DNA from: Bacteroidales bacterium | GTDB taxonomy: Bacteria > Bacteroidota > Bacteroidia > Bacteroidales > F082 | Length of the DNA: 63,223 bases | Assembly: GCA_030683155.1 (NCBI GenBank) | Contig: JAUXMV010000073.1 | Location: 1 to 63,223 of the forward strand | Direction: 5' to 3' | Part shown: positions 17,506-27,000 of the stretch, piece by piece | How positions within the stretch are numbered: the first letter of the stretch is position 1 | Layout of the letters: every line of letters begins with the position of its first letter | The notes under the pieces: generated by a model | What the model was told of the DNA's origin: nothing | The model's input: only the letters and a program-made list of their open reading frames with translations | Database searches by the model: none | Made by a program: the position numbers and the translations under genes

Positions 17506-19170
17506 CTAGTATCCACCACCGCCTCCTGTCGCAATAATTCCTGTTTTCTTTTCTTGTTTTGGTGATTCGTATTCTACGTCTGTCGTTGTTGTCTGTTTTG
17601 CTTTAAAATTATTCGGGCTCGTCAACTTGAATGGAGTAACTGTTTTACTCTTGTCATAAAATTGAACTTTATGTTTATGCAGTAAATCAAAATATTCATT
17701 GTCTTTTATTGTCTTAATTTTTGGAGTTGAAACCCAGCCTTGAGTTATGGCTTCATATGTCAACAACCATTTTTCATCCATTAGGGATTCTGTTGTCAAG
17801 TCAGCTTCAATTTGCGAAGTCGAAACGGTTGAGTTTATAAATCCATTTTTACGAAGGTCAAGAGCAATTAGTATTGAAACAACTTCATTTGAGTTAAAAA
17901 CTAAGTCGGCAATATTATCAGGAAGTTTTATTTCAAACTCTTTACAAAGCCATAACGCCCAAGCAACTTCAAAATGGTGTCCTTTGGGTGTATGTTCCTT
18001 GATAATATTTTCAACGACACTCTTAACTTTAAGTTTTTCAACTTTTGGTCTATGAGATACAAGAATTTGAGCAACAACCGGAAGAGTAACGGGTTCCGTC
18101 AATGCTATTTTTAAAATTAGCGATTGATATAATTTCCAGCTCTCGTCAAAGAGTGGAATGTTTTTTAGAACTGAAATTGCAAAATTAAGAACAGAATCTT
18201 TCGGATTGTTTTTCGCATTTTTGAAAGCTAAACTAACAAATCTCTCTATGTCTGTTTGTTGTGATTGAGGATGTTTTCTAAACGTAAAAGTTCCTAATTC
18301 AATTGACCAATCTGTGTCAAAGGGGAATGGTGATTTTGAAATTTTTGTTTTTTCTTCGTTTATGTCAAGTTGATATTCCGTAAAAATGCTTTGGATAAAC
18401 TTAAATACTTTTTCTGCATCTGCTTGATTTTCGCAGTAGATATAATAATCGTCAATGTAACGAAATCCTTTTATCGCAGTTTTGAATTTCTTCTGAACCA
18501 TTTCGTCAAGTGTGCAACCAATAATTTCAGCAATTACCAAAGATGTATCTGGTCCAATTGGAATGCCCAAGGTTTGTCCTGAATTACCCTCTCTCAAATT
18601 TTTATCTAAAAGATTGCCTAAAAGTGATGTGTCCTTGCGTTTTGATTTTGCAACTGTTTTCGTGTGAATTATCCAAGGAATTATATGAGTATAAATTGTT
18701 CCGTAATATCTGGAAACATCTGTTTTAACTTCAAATAATTTGTCAAATGAATTAATCAAACATTCCTTTTTAAATTCTCCAAACGATTTAATTGACTTTA
18801 AGGCTCTGTTTCCTGTTGTGTCTTGAACAGGTTTGCTATTTGTTATGGTTGATTTATTAAATATCGTTTCAATTTCAGTCCATCTGTCAGCTATTGATTT
18901 AGCCAAAATAGATTGATGAAATGGGTTTGGAATTCCAAGTAGTCGTCTAGAAAATCCTACTTTTGGAATGGAATGGACAACCCATTTTGATTCCCAAAAC
19001 TTTTCTTTAAAAATCTCCTTTTCTGGCTTAGGAGCTTTGTCTATTGCAGTCGTAATTACTTTCCAGTCTGTTTTTATGCTTGCTAACTTGTCAGCAAACA
19101 TTTTTGTCTGAAAAGGTGGTGGAAGTTCCTTTGCAAAATATCCTTTTTCTAAAAGTTCTTTGTCAGTCAT
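17506..19170 (-). CDS. Reverse transcriptase of the UG/Abi (defence-associated) type
   Basis: 554 aa. RT palm motifs are clear. Motif A is KTDVSRYYGTIYTH (D151), motif B is GIPIGPDTS (202-210), and motif C is FRYIDDYYIY with the catalytic pair D240-D241. The N-terminus has GYFAKELPPPF (10-20). There is no maturase, thumb-X or HNH domain, so it is not a group II intron protein. The ~280 residues after the palm look alpha-helical, as in Abi/UG RTs that protect against phage. The tail is low in complexity and ends GGGGGY. No retron-like msr/msd was recognised next to it; upstream is repeat copy A with a small ORF. The exact UG/DRT class cannot be set from memory. Confidence 0.85.
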   Translation of the reverse strand: MTDKELLEKGYFAKELPPPFQTKMFADKLASIKTDWKVITTAIDKAPKPEKEIFKEKFWESKWVVHSIPKVGFSRRLLGIPNPFHQSILAKSIADRWTEIETIFNKSTITNSKPVQDTTGNRALKSIKSFGEFKKECLINSFDKLFEVKTDVSRYYGTIYTHIIPWIIHTKTVAKSKRKDTSLLGNLLDKNLREGNSGQTLGIPIGPDTSLVIAEIIGCTLDEMVQKKFKTAIKGFRYIDDYYIYCENQADAEKVFKFIQSIFTEYQLDINEEKTKISKSPFPFDTDWSIELGTFTFRKHPQSQQTDIERFVSLAFKNAKNNPKDSVLNFAISVLKNIPLFDESWKLYQSLILKIALTEPVTLPVVAQILVSHRPKVEKLKVKSVVENIIKEHTPKGHHFEVAWALWLCKEFEIKLPDNIADLVFNSNEVVSILIALDLRKNGFINSTVSTSQIEADLTTESLMDEKWLLTYEAITQGWVSTPKIKTIKDNEYFDLLHKHKVQFYDKSKTVTPFKLTSPNNFKAKQTTTTDVEYESPKQEKKTGIIATGGGGGY

Positions 19171-19212
19171 TGTTTGTCTGTGTCGTTTGTTAGAATTGCA
19201 GGTAACTTGTAG

Positions 19213-19506
19213 CTAAATACCATGATATTGTATATTATTGAATTTCAAGAACAAAGTATAAAACAGTTCTCGGAAATACGCTAAGCCTTTGTAAACAACT
19301 TTAACCGGATAGCGCCAATGAGGAGCTGATAAAGGTTGTTTTTCTATACTACGCTCGTACTTACTGTTGATGTTTATGCTGGTGTTGGAGTAAGTCATCC
19401 TTGCCGTTTGAGGTAGATAATTTTTGGAAAGAGGCCATAAAATGGCTGCATTCCAGAGCAGTGATTGTCTGGCAGCATGCTTGGGTTGGCTCATATTTTC
19501 TTTCAT
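19213..19506 (-). CDS. Short ORF in leader repeat, copy A
   Basis: 97-aa frame starting MKENMSQPKHAARQ, 42 bases upstream of the RT gene and in the same direction. Its first ~75 residues are closely similar to the 112-aa frame at 21873-22211, after which the two diverge. There is no recognised domain; a conserved APHWRY and VVYK..AY segment is visible. It may encode a small partner of the downstream gene or may only be an open stretch in a non-coding repeat. Copy A looks the more decayed of the two. Confidence 0.35.
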   Translation of the reverse strand: MKENMSQPKHAARQSLLWNAAILWPLSKNYLPQTARMTYSNTSININSKYERSIEKQPLSAPHWRYPVKVVYKGLAYFRELFYTLFLKFNNIQYHGI

Positions 19507-19627
19507 CCGGTTAATTTTAGTTTAACAATTAAAAAAATGTGCCCAAAATTTTAATGCAAGCAGCCGCCGGGTAAAGAAGGGTTAATGGTAAAAGATATTT
19601 TGATTGGTTTGACATAGGGGGAGAAAT
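19274..19627. repeat. 354-bp direct repeat, copy A (upstream of RT)
   Basis: It matches 21979-22332 over its whole length in the same orientation, with most positions identical, including stretches outside the short ORF such as CCGCCGGGTAAAGAAGGG. On the coding (minus) strand it lies just upstream of the RT gene. No terminal inverted repeats or target duplication were seen. Confidence 0.8.
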
Positions 19628-19681
19628 CATAGTTATGTATTTTTTTTATAAACAAGTTGTATCTTGAGTTTTTGGTCTACT

Positions 19682-19830
19682 ATCCGGCAAAATCCGGCAG
19701 GAATTCTTTCTTTGTGAATCTAATACTATCCGGAACTATCCGGCAAAACTTATTGATTTGCAAATTTTGTAAATCGCTGTAATACAGTGTAAATGGCATT
19801 ATTGACTTTTTTATCCGGCAATATCCGGCA
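19682..19830. repeat. Repeated ATCCGGCA motif around the 3' end of the AlbA-ATPase gene
   Basis: Three pairs of ATCCGG(C/A) octamers, about 10-11 bases apart within each pair, occur near 19682-19699, 19728-19745 and 19812-19830. The last pair encodes the final residues LPDIAG and the stop of the AlbA-ATPase gene. The rest of this gap (19628-19810) shows nothing else. Confidence 0.6.
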
Positions 19831-21208
19831 ATTTTTTGTTCGTTTTTGAATACTTAGTCTGAGGACCGTCCCCTAATTTTTTAAGCCAACCGCCTTCGGT
19901 GAGTTTTTGCAAATCCATCCTTGCTGTTCTTTCTTTAATATCACCCATAAAAAACTGCTCATAATCTTCACTAGAGTAGGCGTTGCCAGGATTCATTTCA
20001 GAAAGAAAATGAATCATACGTTTATTTATTTTTATTTCTTCTTTTATACCGTACAAAGTAAGTTTAGTATATCCACTTTGAAATGTCCACTCTGGTGATT
20101 TTAAACCCAATTCATCAAATTGTTTTTTGATAAGGGAAAGTCCACGGCCTAATTTTTCCATTTTCCCTCTCAGGAAAAACATATGAGCAATAGTCGGATT
20201 TCGCAAAACAGAATGATGAGATTCGATTTTATTTTTCTTCGTAATAATATCAGAAGGTATTTCACCAGAATTAATAATTTCTATTTTGTCTTTATGAATA
20301 TTGATTGTTATTTCACCCGACATATCTCCATAGTCTCTGTGAACCATTGCATTAACAATAGCTTCATCTAAGGCTGCAAATGGATATTTTTCACGGTCAG
20401 TTCTTAATGGACTATTTTGATGAAACTCACTTACAATCGGATTGTTCTTCTTGAAATAGTTCATCACCTTACTAAAAGACACAAAAAGATTATCTTCAAT
20501 TATTTCAATATCGCTGAACATATCGCCTGTAGCTCCTTCGGGCATATTTGTAATACGTATGCGACATTGGGTGAAAAATATTGTGGGTTCATTACCATAA
20601 AGAACGACTGCACCGTTTTTTACTGCTGTGTAGTCAATTAATTGGAAGTAACTCAAAAAGTCTTTTGGATTTTCGGGTAATGATTTTGTTTTCCCAAGAT
20701 TATTGGCAGCATTAATTGTAGAAATAATTTCACTTTCGCTCAAATCAGTATATTGAGCATCAACAGTTGTAAGCTTTTCCCAAATAGAAGTATATTGATT
20801 AGATGACCTTAAAATCAAACTCACATCGTCTGGACTAGCTTCTACTGCTTGGCTGCCCTTGCGAATAAAATACTTTTTCAAATAGGAATAAGGCTGTCTT
20901 GATCCTTTCAGTACATTTAGTAAAACAATAGATTTTTCATCGACTTTTTCTAATTGTACATAAACTAGTGGTTGTGGAAAAATATTATCTAAAGCATTTT
21001 TTTTCAGGTCACTTACTTTTTGTTCGGTAATGTTTGGCAAGCCAACAACTTCTTTTTTGTTGTGACCTACAATAATCCAACCACCTTCTGTATTTAAAAA
21101 GGCACAAATGGTTTTCAAAATAGCTTCTTCATCCCAACCTGTTTTAAACTCAAGAGAAGAATGTTCTTGTTGGTTGATGAGTTCTTTTATAAATGATTTT
21201 GCACTCAT
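19811..21208 (-). CDS. AlbA_2/Schlafen-like ATP-binding protein (COG2865 type)
   Basis: 465 aa. Residues ~10-130 are an AlbA_2 (Schlafen AAA_4) domain: EHSSLEFKTGWDEE, then FLNTEGGWIIVGH. The middle and C-terminal part has an HATPase_c_4-like region (ALDEAIVNAMVHRDYG, EIINSGEIP, GRGLSLIKKQ). It ends with a winged-helix-like segment. Members are annotated as ATP-binding or putative transcriptional regulators and are frequent in defence islands. The start overlaps the stop of the DUF4062 gene by 4 bases (21205-21208), so the two are translationally coupled. It probably acts with the DUF4062 protein as one system; the activity is unknown. Confidence 0.82.
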   Translation of the reverse strand: MSAKSFIKELINQQEHSSLEFKTGWDEEAILKTICAFLNTEGGWIIVGHNKKEVVGLPNITEQKVSDLKKNALDNIFPQPLVYVQLEKVDEKSIVLLNVLKGSRQPYSYLKKYFIRKGSQAVEASPDDVSLILRSSNQYTSIWEKLTTVDAQYTDLSESEIISTINAANNLGKTKSLPENPKDFLSYFQLIDYTAVKNGAVVLYGNEPTIFFTQCRIRITNMPEGATGDMFSDIEIIEDNLFVSFSKVMNYFKKNNPIVSEFHQNSPLRTDREKYPFAALDEAIVNAMVHRDYGDMSGEITINIHKDKIEIINSGEIPSDIITKKNKIESHHSVLRNPTIAHMFFLRGKMEKLGRGLSLIKKQFDELGLKSPEWTFQSGYTKLTLYGIKEEIKINKRMIHFLSEMNPGNAYSSEDYEQFFMGDIKERTARMDLQKLTEGGWLKKLGDGPQTKYSKTNKKLPDIAG

Positions 21209-21825
21209 ATTACGATTCCTTTAGACTTATCAATTAATTTTTGAATGCGTTCAGGATATTTAAACTGACTTTCAAGATGCATTTTGATATCATCGTAACT
21301 GATATAAGGCTGAACCCAATTTCCGATTCGTTTTGATGCAGGTCTTTCCTTGTCTTTGATTGCATCATTGTACATTCTGATGCATCTGGTATCCATTACG
21401 CCATTTTCTTCAAATGATATTTTATCGAAATCAATCCTTTTTGACGTCATATCTTCAATTATAAATGAGTCTTTAAATAGTGCTCTTGTAAATTCAACTC
21501 GATAATCTGCTAATACGAACCTTGGAATATTTCGAGCAAAAGCAGTTTCAAATTCGAAATGTGTGATTGATTTACCTCCTCTATCCAAAACCCCTGAACC
21601 GTAATCAGGTCTAATAAAGCCTACAAATACATCGCATTCTTCAACGCCATCCGTACAGTTTTTTAAATTAGATTGTAAACTATCCAACAAAATAGTTCCA
21701 TTGTGCGACATCAGTACATCATAACCGTAACTATCCAACAACTCATAAACCTGTTTTAGGTGGTACTCAAAATTGTACACCGTAGAAGCTACAAATACTC
21801 GTATATGATTTCTTTTTGCTATCAT
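21205..21825 (-). CDS. DUF4062 (TIR-like fold) protein
   Basis: 206 aa. The start IRVFVASTVYNFEYH, the EECDVFVGFIRPDYGSG segment and ITHFEFETAFARNIPRFV are characteristic of DUF4062, a domain related to TIR/SEFIR-type folds that is often found in conflict systems fused to NACHT or similar modules. Here it stands alone in a two-gene unit with the AlbA-ATPase gene (ATGA overlap). It could be an effector, perhaps nucleotide-degrading, or a sensor. The C-terminal ~60 residues are helical and unassigned. Repeat copy B lies directly upstream. Confidence 0.8.
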   Translation of the reverse strand: MIAKRNHIRVFVASTVYNFEYHLKQVYELLDSYGYDVLMSHNGTILLDSLQSNLKNCTDGVEECDVFVGFIRPDYGSGVLDRGGKSITHFEFETAFARNIPRFVLADYRVEFTRALFKDSFIIEDMTSKRIDFDKISFEENGVMDTRCIRMYNDAIKDKERPASKRIGNWVQPYISYDDIKMHLESQFKYPERIQKLIDKSKGIVI

Positions 21826-21872
21826 AATTCCGCTTTAACTTAAATTCCGTTTTTTATTGGTCTGACCTTACT

Positions 21873-22211
21873 TTAGCACTTATTTTTTTTCAATGAGGCA
21901 TAAATCGCTGCTAAACGCCATAAAATTGTCTGCTGTGGCGGATTAAATCTCATTACCAAAGCATCGAACATCGCTTCCAAATACGCTAATCTTTTGTAAA
22001 CGACTAAAACCTGATAGCGCCAATGAGGAGCTGAGAAAGGTTGTTTTTCCATTCTGAGATCATACTTACTGTTGATGGTTATGCTGGTAATGGAGTAAAT
22101 TATCCTTGCCGTTTGAGGTAGATAATTTTCGGGAAGATGCCATAAAAATGCTGCATTCCAGAGCAATAATTGCCTGGCAGCATGCTTGGGTTGGCTCATA
22201 TTTTCTTTCAT
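21873..22211 (-). CDS. Short ORF in leader repeat, copy B
   Basis: 112-aa frame starting MKENMSQPKHAARQ, 47 bases upstream of the DUF4062 gene and in the same direction. It is similar to the ORF at 19213-19506 for its first ~75 residues, then continues with ALVMRFNPPQQTILWRLAAI, which copy A lacks. No known domain was recognised. Being longer, it is more likely to be intact than copy A. It may be a genuine small protein or a by-product of the repeat. Confidence 0.4.
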   Translation of the reverse strand: MKENMSQPKHAARQLLLWNAAFLWHLPENYLPQTARIIYSITSITINSKYDLRMEKQPFSAPHWRYQVLVVYKRLAYLEAMFDALVMRFNPPQQTILWRLAAIYASLKKNKC

Positions 22212-22332
22212 CCGGTTAATTTAAATTTAACAATTAAAAAAATGTGCCCAAAATTCTAATGCAAGCAGCCGCCGGGTAAAGAAGGGCTAAAGGTAAAAGA
22301 TAATTTGATTTGATTGACATAGGGGGAGAAAT
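21979..22332. repeat. 354-bp direct repeat, copy B (upstream of DUF4062-AlbA)
   Basis: It matches 19274-19627 in the same orientation. Together the copies bracket the DUF4062-AlbA pair. Each copy also sits immediately 5' of a different effector module on the minus strand. The rest of the 695-base gap up to 22520 holds only the promoter of the SLC13 gene. Confidence 0.8.
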
Positions 22333-22460
22333 TTTTGATTTCGGATTTACGATTTACGACTTCTGATTTATCTGGGGGCAAATATATGATGGCCTTGCGA
22401 CAGCTAGTGTCGGGAGGTAAATTATTTCTGATTTGAGAGAATTTGCAAAAAATATACTGT

Positions 22461-22494
22461 TTGTTCAATTTGGCTCTATGAAGTTTTATCTTTG
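22461..22494 (+). promoter_or_regulatory. Candidate promoter of the SLC13 carrier
   Basis: TTG at 22461-22463 and TATCTTTG at 22487-22494 are separated by 23 bases, within the range given for Bacteroidota promoters (TTG-N17-23-TAnnTTTG). The start codon is 26 bases downstream of the -7 element. Confidence 0.55.
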
Positions 22495-22520
22495 CAGGTA
22501 TTGAGCCACAAACCCATCTG

Positions 22521-24032
22521 ATGAACACAAAAAGCATAATCAGTTTTATCGTTACTCCGCTGATAATTTTGTTTGTTTTGTTTTTCGCTGAGCTTGATCC
22601 GGAAAACCCAAAAGTGACCTACACTTTTTGTGTGGCACTGCTGATGGCTGTTTGGTGGGTTTCGGAAACAGTTCCTTTGGCCATAACCTCTCTTTTGCCG
22701 GTTGCACTCTTTCCATTGTTTGGCATCATGGATGGTAAAGCAGTTTCATCGGCTTATTTCAATGACGTTATTTTTCTTTTCATGGGAGGATTTCTGGTTG
22801 CTTTGGCTATGCAGCGATGGAATCTTCACCGGCGCATTGCACTCAATATTTTGTCTGTTACCGGGGTGAGTCCCATGAGGATTTTACTGGGTTTCATGCT
22901 GGCTTCATCCTTTTTATCGATGTGGATTTCCAACACAGCCACTGCCATGATGATGCTTCCGATAGCCCTTTCGGTGATACAGGAACTTGAAGAACTTCTT
23001 TCAAATGAACGTGTTAAGAAGTACAGTGTGGGCCTGCTGCTTGGCGTTGCTTACAGCGCCTCTATCGGCGGAATGGCAACGCTTGTTGGTACGCCGCCCA
23101 ACCTTTCGTTCAGCAGGATTTTCCATATTTATTTCCCCTCAGCACCGGAGATTTCTTTTTCAGCATGGATGATGTTTGCGCTGCCATTTTCCGCAGTGAT
23201 CTTTGCCATCACTTTGGTCTTTCTCTATTATAGGTTCAATCCCGGAAAAAAGGACTGGGTTTCAATAGATGTACAAACCTTTAAAAAGCAACTTGAAAAT
23301 CAGGGGAAGCCGACACAGGAAGAAAAGATAGTTTTCGTTGTATTTGTTTTTCTGGCATTTCTATGGCTGTTCAGATCAGACCTAGATTTTGGGCTTTTCA
23401 GCGTGCCGGGCTGGAGCAATATTTTTCCACAGCGCGAATTTATCAATGATGGCACAGTTGCAGTTTTTATGGCAGTTTTGCTTTTTCTTATCCCTTCCAA
23501 AAGCCATCCGGGAGTGCGGTTGCTTGACTGGCCCACGGCTTCAAAGCTTCCATGGAATATCCTTTTGCTTTTTGGCGGAGGTTTTGCACTGGCATCGGGC
23601 TTTAAAGAATCCGGACTTTCGCTTTGGTTTGGTGAACAGCTAAAATGGGTTTCTGAGTACAATATTTTTATTGTAATTCTGGCAATTTCACTTATCATGA
23701 CTTTCCTTACCGAACTCACTTCGAACACAGCTACCACAGAAATAATTCTGCCCATTCTTGCCGGAATAGCCATTTCGGCAAACATAAACCCACTCTTGTT
23801 GATGGTGCCGGCAACGCTCTCTGCTTCAATGGCTTTCATGCTTCCTGTAGCCACGCCGCCCAATGCCATCATTTTTGGCACTTCACGCATAAGTGTAATT
23901 CAGATGGCAAGAACAGGCTTTGTTTTGAATTTGGCAGGAGCAGTTGTTATTGTGCTAATGATGTATTTCTGGGGAAGATTTGCTTTTGGAATTGATGTGA
24001 TGGAATTTCCGGCCTGGGCAAACGGGCAATAA
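22521..24032 (+). CDS. SLC13/DASS family sodium-coupled dicarboxylate or anion symporter
   Basis: 503 aa with about eleven to twelve hydrophobic segments. Family marks are the WWVSETVPLAITSLLPVALFP motif near residue 45-65, the two halves each with S-N-T (ISNTATAMMMLP; LTSNTATTEIILP) and the matching P-P-N loops (GTPPNLSF; ATPPNAIIF). These form the ion- and substrate-binding hairpins of DASS transporters. It imports C4/C6 carboxylates or sulfate with Na+. The gene is isolated and converges with the histidine kinase gene, whose stop is 10 bases away. The substrate cannot be told from sequence. Confidence 0.88.
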   Translation: MNTKSIISFIVTPLIILFVLFFAELDPENPKVTYTFCVALLMAVWWVSETVPLAITSLLPVALFPLFGIMDGKAVSSAYFNDVIFLFMGGFLVALAMQRWNLHRRIALNILSVTGVSPMRILLGFMLASSFLSMWISNTATAMMMLPIALSVIQELEELLSNERVKKYSVGLLLGVAYSASIGGMATLVGTPPNLSFSRIFHIYFPSAPEISFSAWMMFALPFSAVIFAITLVFLYYRFNPGKKDWVSIDVQTFKKQLENQGKPTQEEKIVFVVFVFLAFLWLFRSDLDFGLFSVPGWSNIFPQREFINDGTVAVFMAVLLFLIPSKSHPGVRLLDWPTASKLPWNILLLFGGGFALASGFKESGLSLWFGEQLKWVSEYNIFIVILAISLIMTFLTELTSNTATTEIILPILAGIAISANINPLLLMVPATLSASMAFMLPVATPPNAIIFGTSRISVIQMARTGFVLNLAGAVVIVLMMYFWGRFAFGIDVMEFPAWANGQ

Positions 24033-24042
24033 ATTGCATTTT

Positions 24043-27000
24043 TCAGTTTGCTTTTGGCAGGCTGAAAGAAAACGTACTTCCTTTACCCAGAGTGCTTTTT
24101 ACATTGATAGTGCCTCCATTGGCATGAATAAATTCACTGCACAAAACCAATCCCAGACCGGTTCCCTTTTCTTTGGCCGTTCCGATGGTTTTGAACTGTT
24201 CATCGACACGGAAAAGCTTGCTGAGATTCGCTTCGCTGATACCAACGCCTGTGTCGTTTACGGAAACAGTAATCATTCCATTGTTTTCCTCAGATGAAAT
24301 TGTCACCTTTCCATTGGATGGCGTGAATTTAATAGCATTGCTGATGAGGTTTCTTATCACAGTGTTGATGCTGTTTTTATCTGCCAGCACCATTGATTCT
24401 AAACAAATATCAGTTTTAAGTTCAATATTTTTTTGATTTGCATGAGGGGTAAGGAGTATAACACTTTCATGTACAATCGTGCATAAATCAAACTTTTCGA
24501 AAGTATAGACCAGTTTGCCTTGCTGCGTCAACGACCAGCTTAAAAGATTTTCCAGTAAATTGTATAATTCTTTCGCACTTTTACTCACTGTTTGCAGCAA
24601 CTCTTTTTGTTCATGTGGCTCAAAAGTTTCAAAATCTTCGCTTAAAATATCTGTTAAGCCAAGCATGACATTAAAAGGGTTTTTGAGGTCGTGCGCGATA
24701 ATTGAGAAAAATTTATCTTTTGTCTGATTCGATAAGATGAGTTCATCTTCTGTCTTCTTCCTTACTTTAATTTCATGCAACAATTCAAGGTTAGCCTTCC
24801 TCAACTCTGATGTACGTATTTCAACCTCTTCTTGAAGCAATCGCTTATTCCTTTTCAACACACTGATTCTGAGAAAAAAGAATATTGAAAGCAAAATGAA
24901 TAAAAATACTATAACCGATATTCTAAACCAATGTGTTGCCCAGAAAGGCGGGTCAATTATTATGTTCAGACTGATTCCCCTTTCATTCCAAACCCCATCA
25001 TTGTTGGAGGCAATTACTTCAATGGTGAAAGTTCCATAACCCAGATTGGCAATCTCGATACTGTTTTCATTTCCCAGATATGTCCATTCATTCCTGATTT
25101 CTTTGATGCGGTATGCGTATTGATTCTTTTTGGGCTTGTAATAATTGAGGGCAGCAAACTCAAGCCTGAATGATTGATTGAAATAGTCGAGCTTGATTTC
25201 CTTTGCAGTTGTTATTGGCGGGTCAATTACAGCAGGACTATTGCCGATTTTCAACTGTGTAAAAACTATTTTTGGCTCAAAGGGGTTGTCAAACAAATCT
25301 TTTGGCCGAAAAATACTGACTCCGTTTACACCTCCAAAATACAAAGTTCCTTCATCATCTTTGTAATAAGCACCGCTATTGAATTCGTTGGCTTGAAAGC
25401 CGTCTTCGGCATCGTAATTTCTGAAACTGCCATTAGATGGGTTATAACAACTGATACCTTCGTTAGTGCTTAACCAGATGTTGTTTTCCTCGTCTTCCAG
25501 AATCCCATAAACAACATCATTGATCAGGCCGTTGGCAGTTGTGATATGCTTGAAAGTTGCAGTGACTTCATCATAAACGTTCAAACCATTGTCTGTGCCA
25601 ATATATATTACGCCACCTTTCGACTCAAAAACGCTGTAGATTATGTTTGAACTTATTGAAGAAGAATTTTCAGCATCATTTTTAAAGATATTAAACACCA
25701 AAGTGTTGTTATACATATATGTTAAACCTTCTCCAAGTGTACCAATCCAGGTTCTTTTTTTCGAATCTTTATAAATCACTCTTACGCGACCCTTGGTGTC
25801 AAAAAGCTTTTCATTTGATTCGATTTTCATCTCAAAATTAACGCCGGTTTTTTTATTGAAAACATTCAACGCTTGCTCAGTGCCAACCCAAATTTCATCA
25901 TCACTTTTAGCAAGAATACTATAAACACTGGAACCCATTAGTCCTTCATCCTTTTCTGAAGCCTTCCCTTCATACCACTTCAGCAGCCGCCCATTTATCT
26001 TACTTACTTTCCTTAAACCATCCCCTTCAGAACCAATCCAAACTATTTCTTTATCATTTTGATCGGCATAAATACAATAGGCATTCTCAATATTTTCACT
26101 TACAATAATCCGGTTAAAATGATTGTCAAAAATATTGAAACCGCCATATCCACCAATCCAAAGGTTTTTGTTTTCATCACGGTAAATGCTTCTTACACTT
26201 TGAAACGTCAGGCTTGAAGCGCCTGTTGAATAGCTAATGGGTCTGATTTTTTTGCTTACGGGAAAATAATAATTTATACCATGCCCATTATCTCCAACCC
26301 AAATACCACCAATGTTGTCAGAATAAATTGATTTAAGAGCATTAGAAGTTAATCCAAATGAGTTAGTAGGGTTGGATTTACTTAATGTGATCTTTTTTGT
26401 CTTCAAATTTATAATCTGAAGACCCTCACCGCTGGTAATACACCAAATGGCAGTATCGCCAACCAATGCCATTGAGCGTATCCAAGGACTGAACACATCA
26501 TTTTTGTTTTCTTTAGCAAAATCGGGGTCAACTAAAGCAAGCTCTTTCTCATCGAAAAGTAAAACCCCACTTCCTAATGTAGAAACCCATAGCAACCCGT
26601 TTTTATCTCTGAGAATATTCATTATTATATCTCGGTATCCAATATCATTGATAAAATTCTTTTGATTTATGTTGGGAATTGAGATCAATTGGTTTGTGTT
26701 TATATCCAGCCGCAACAAGCCACCTTTATCTGTTCCAATCCAAACAAGATTTTTTTCGACCAGCAGGCTATAAATATTTCCAACAAAGATACCATCGATT
26801 TCTTTTGCTGAAAAATCAATAAATGTTAGTTTTCGGGAATTAAAATCAAGAGAAATGACACCGGTATTGCTCCCTGCCCATAGCACATTGTCAGTGGGGT
26901 CAATAAAAATGCAGTTTATTCTCTGGCCTATGTCAAGTTTATCAGAATTATCAATGAGTTCCCTAAAAGAGTGAAATGTGTTTCTTACAGGATCAAGATA

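Noticed and set aside
17506-19170. Retron or group II intron reverse transcriptase
   Set aside because: There is no maturase/HNH domain, no recognisable msr/msd next to the gene, and motifs A/B fit the UG/Abi type better.
22256-22537. 93-aa minus-strand frame upstream of the SLC13 gene
   Set aside because: It crosses the SLC13 promoter and part of repeat copy B and lacks any protein-like features.
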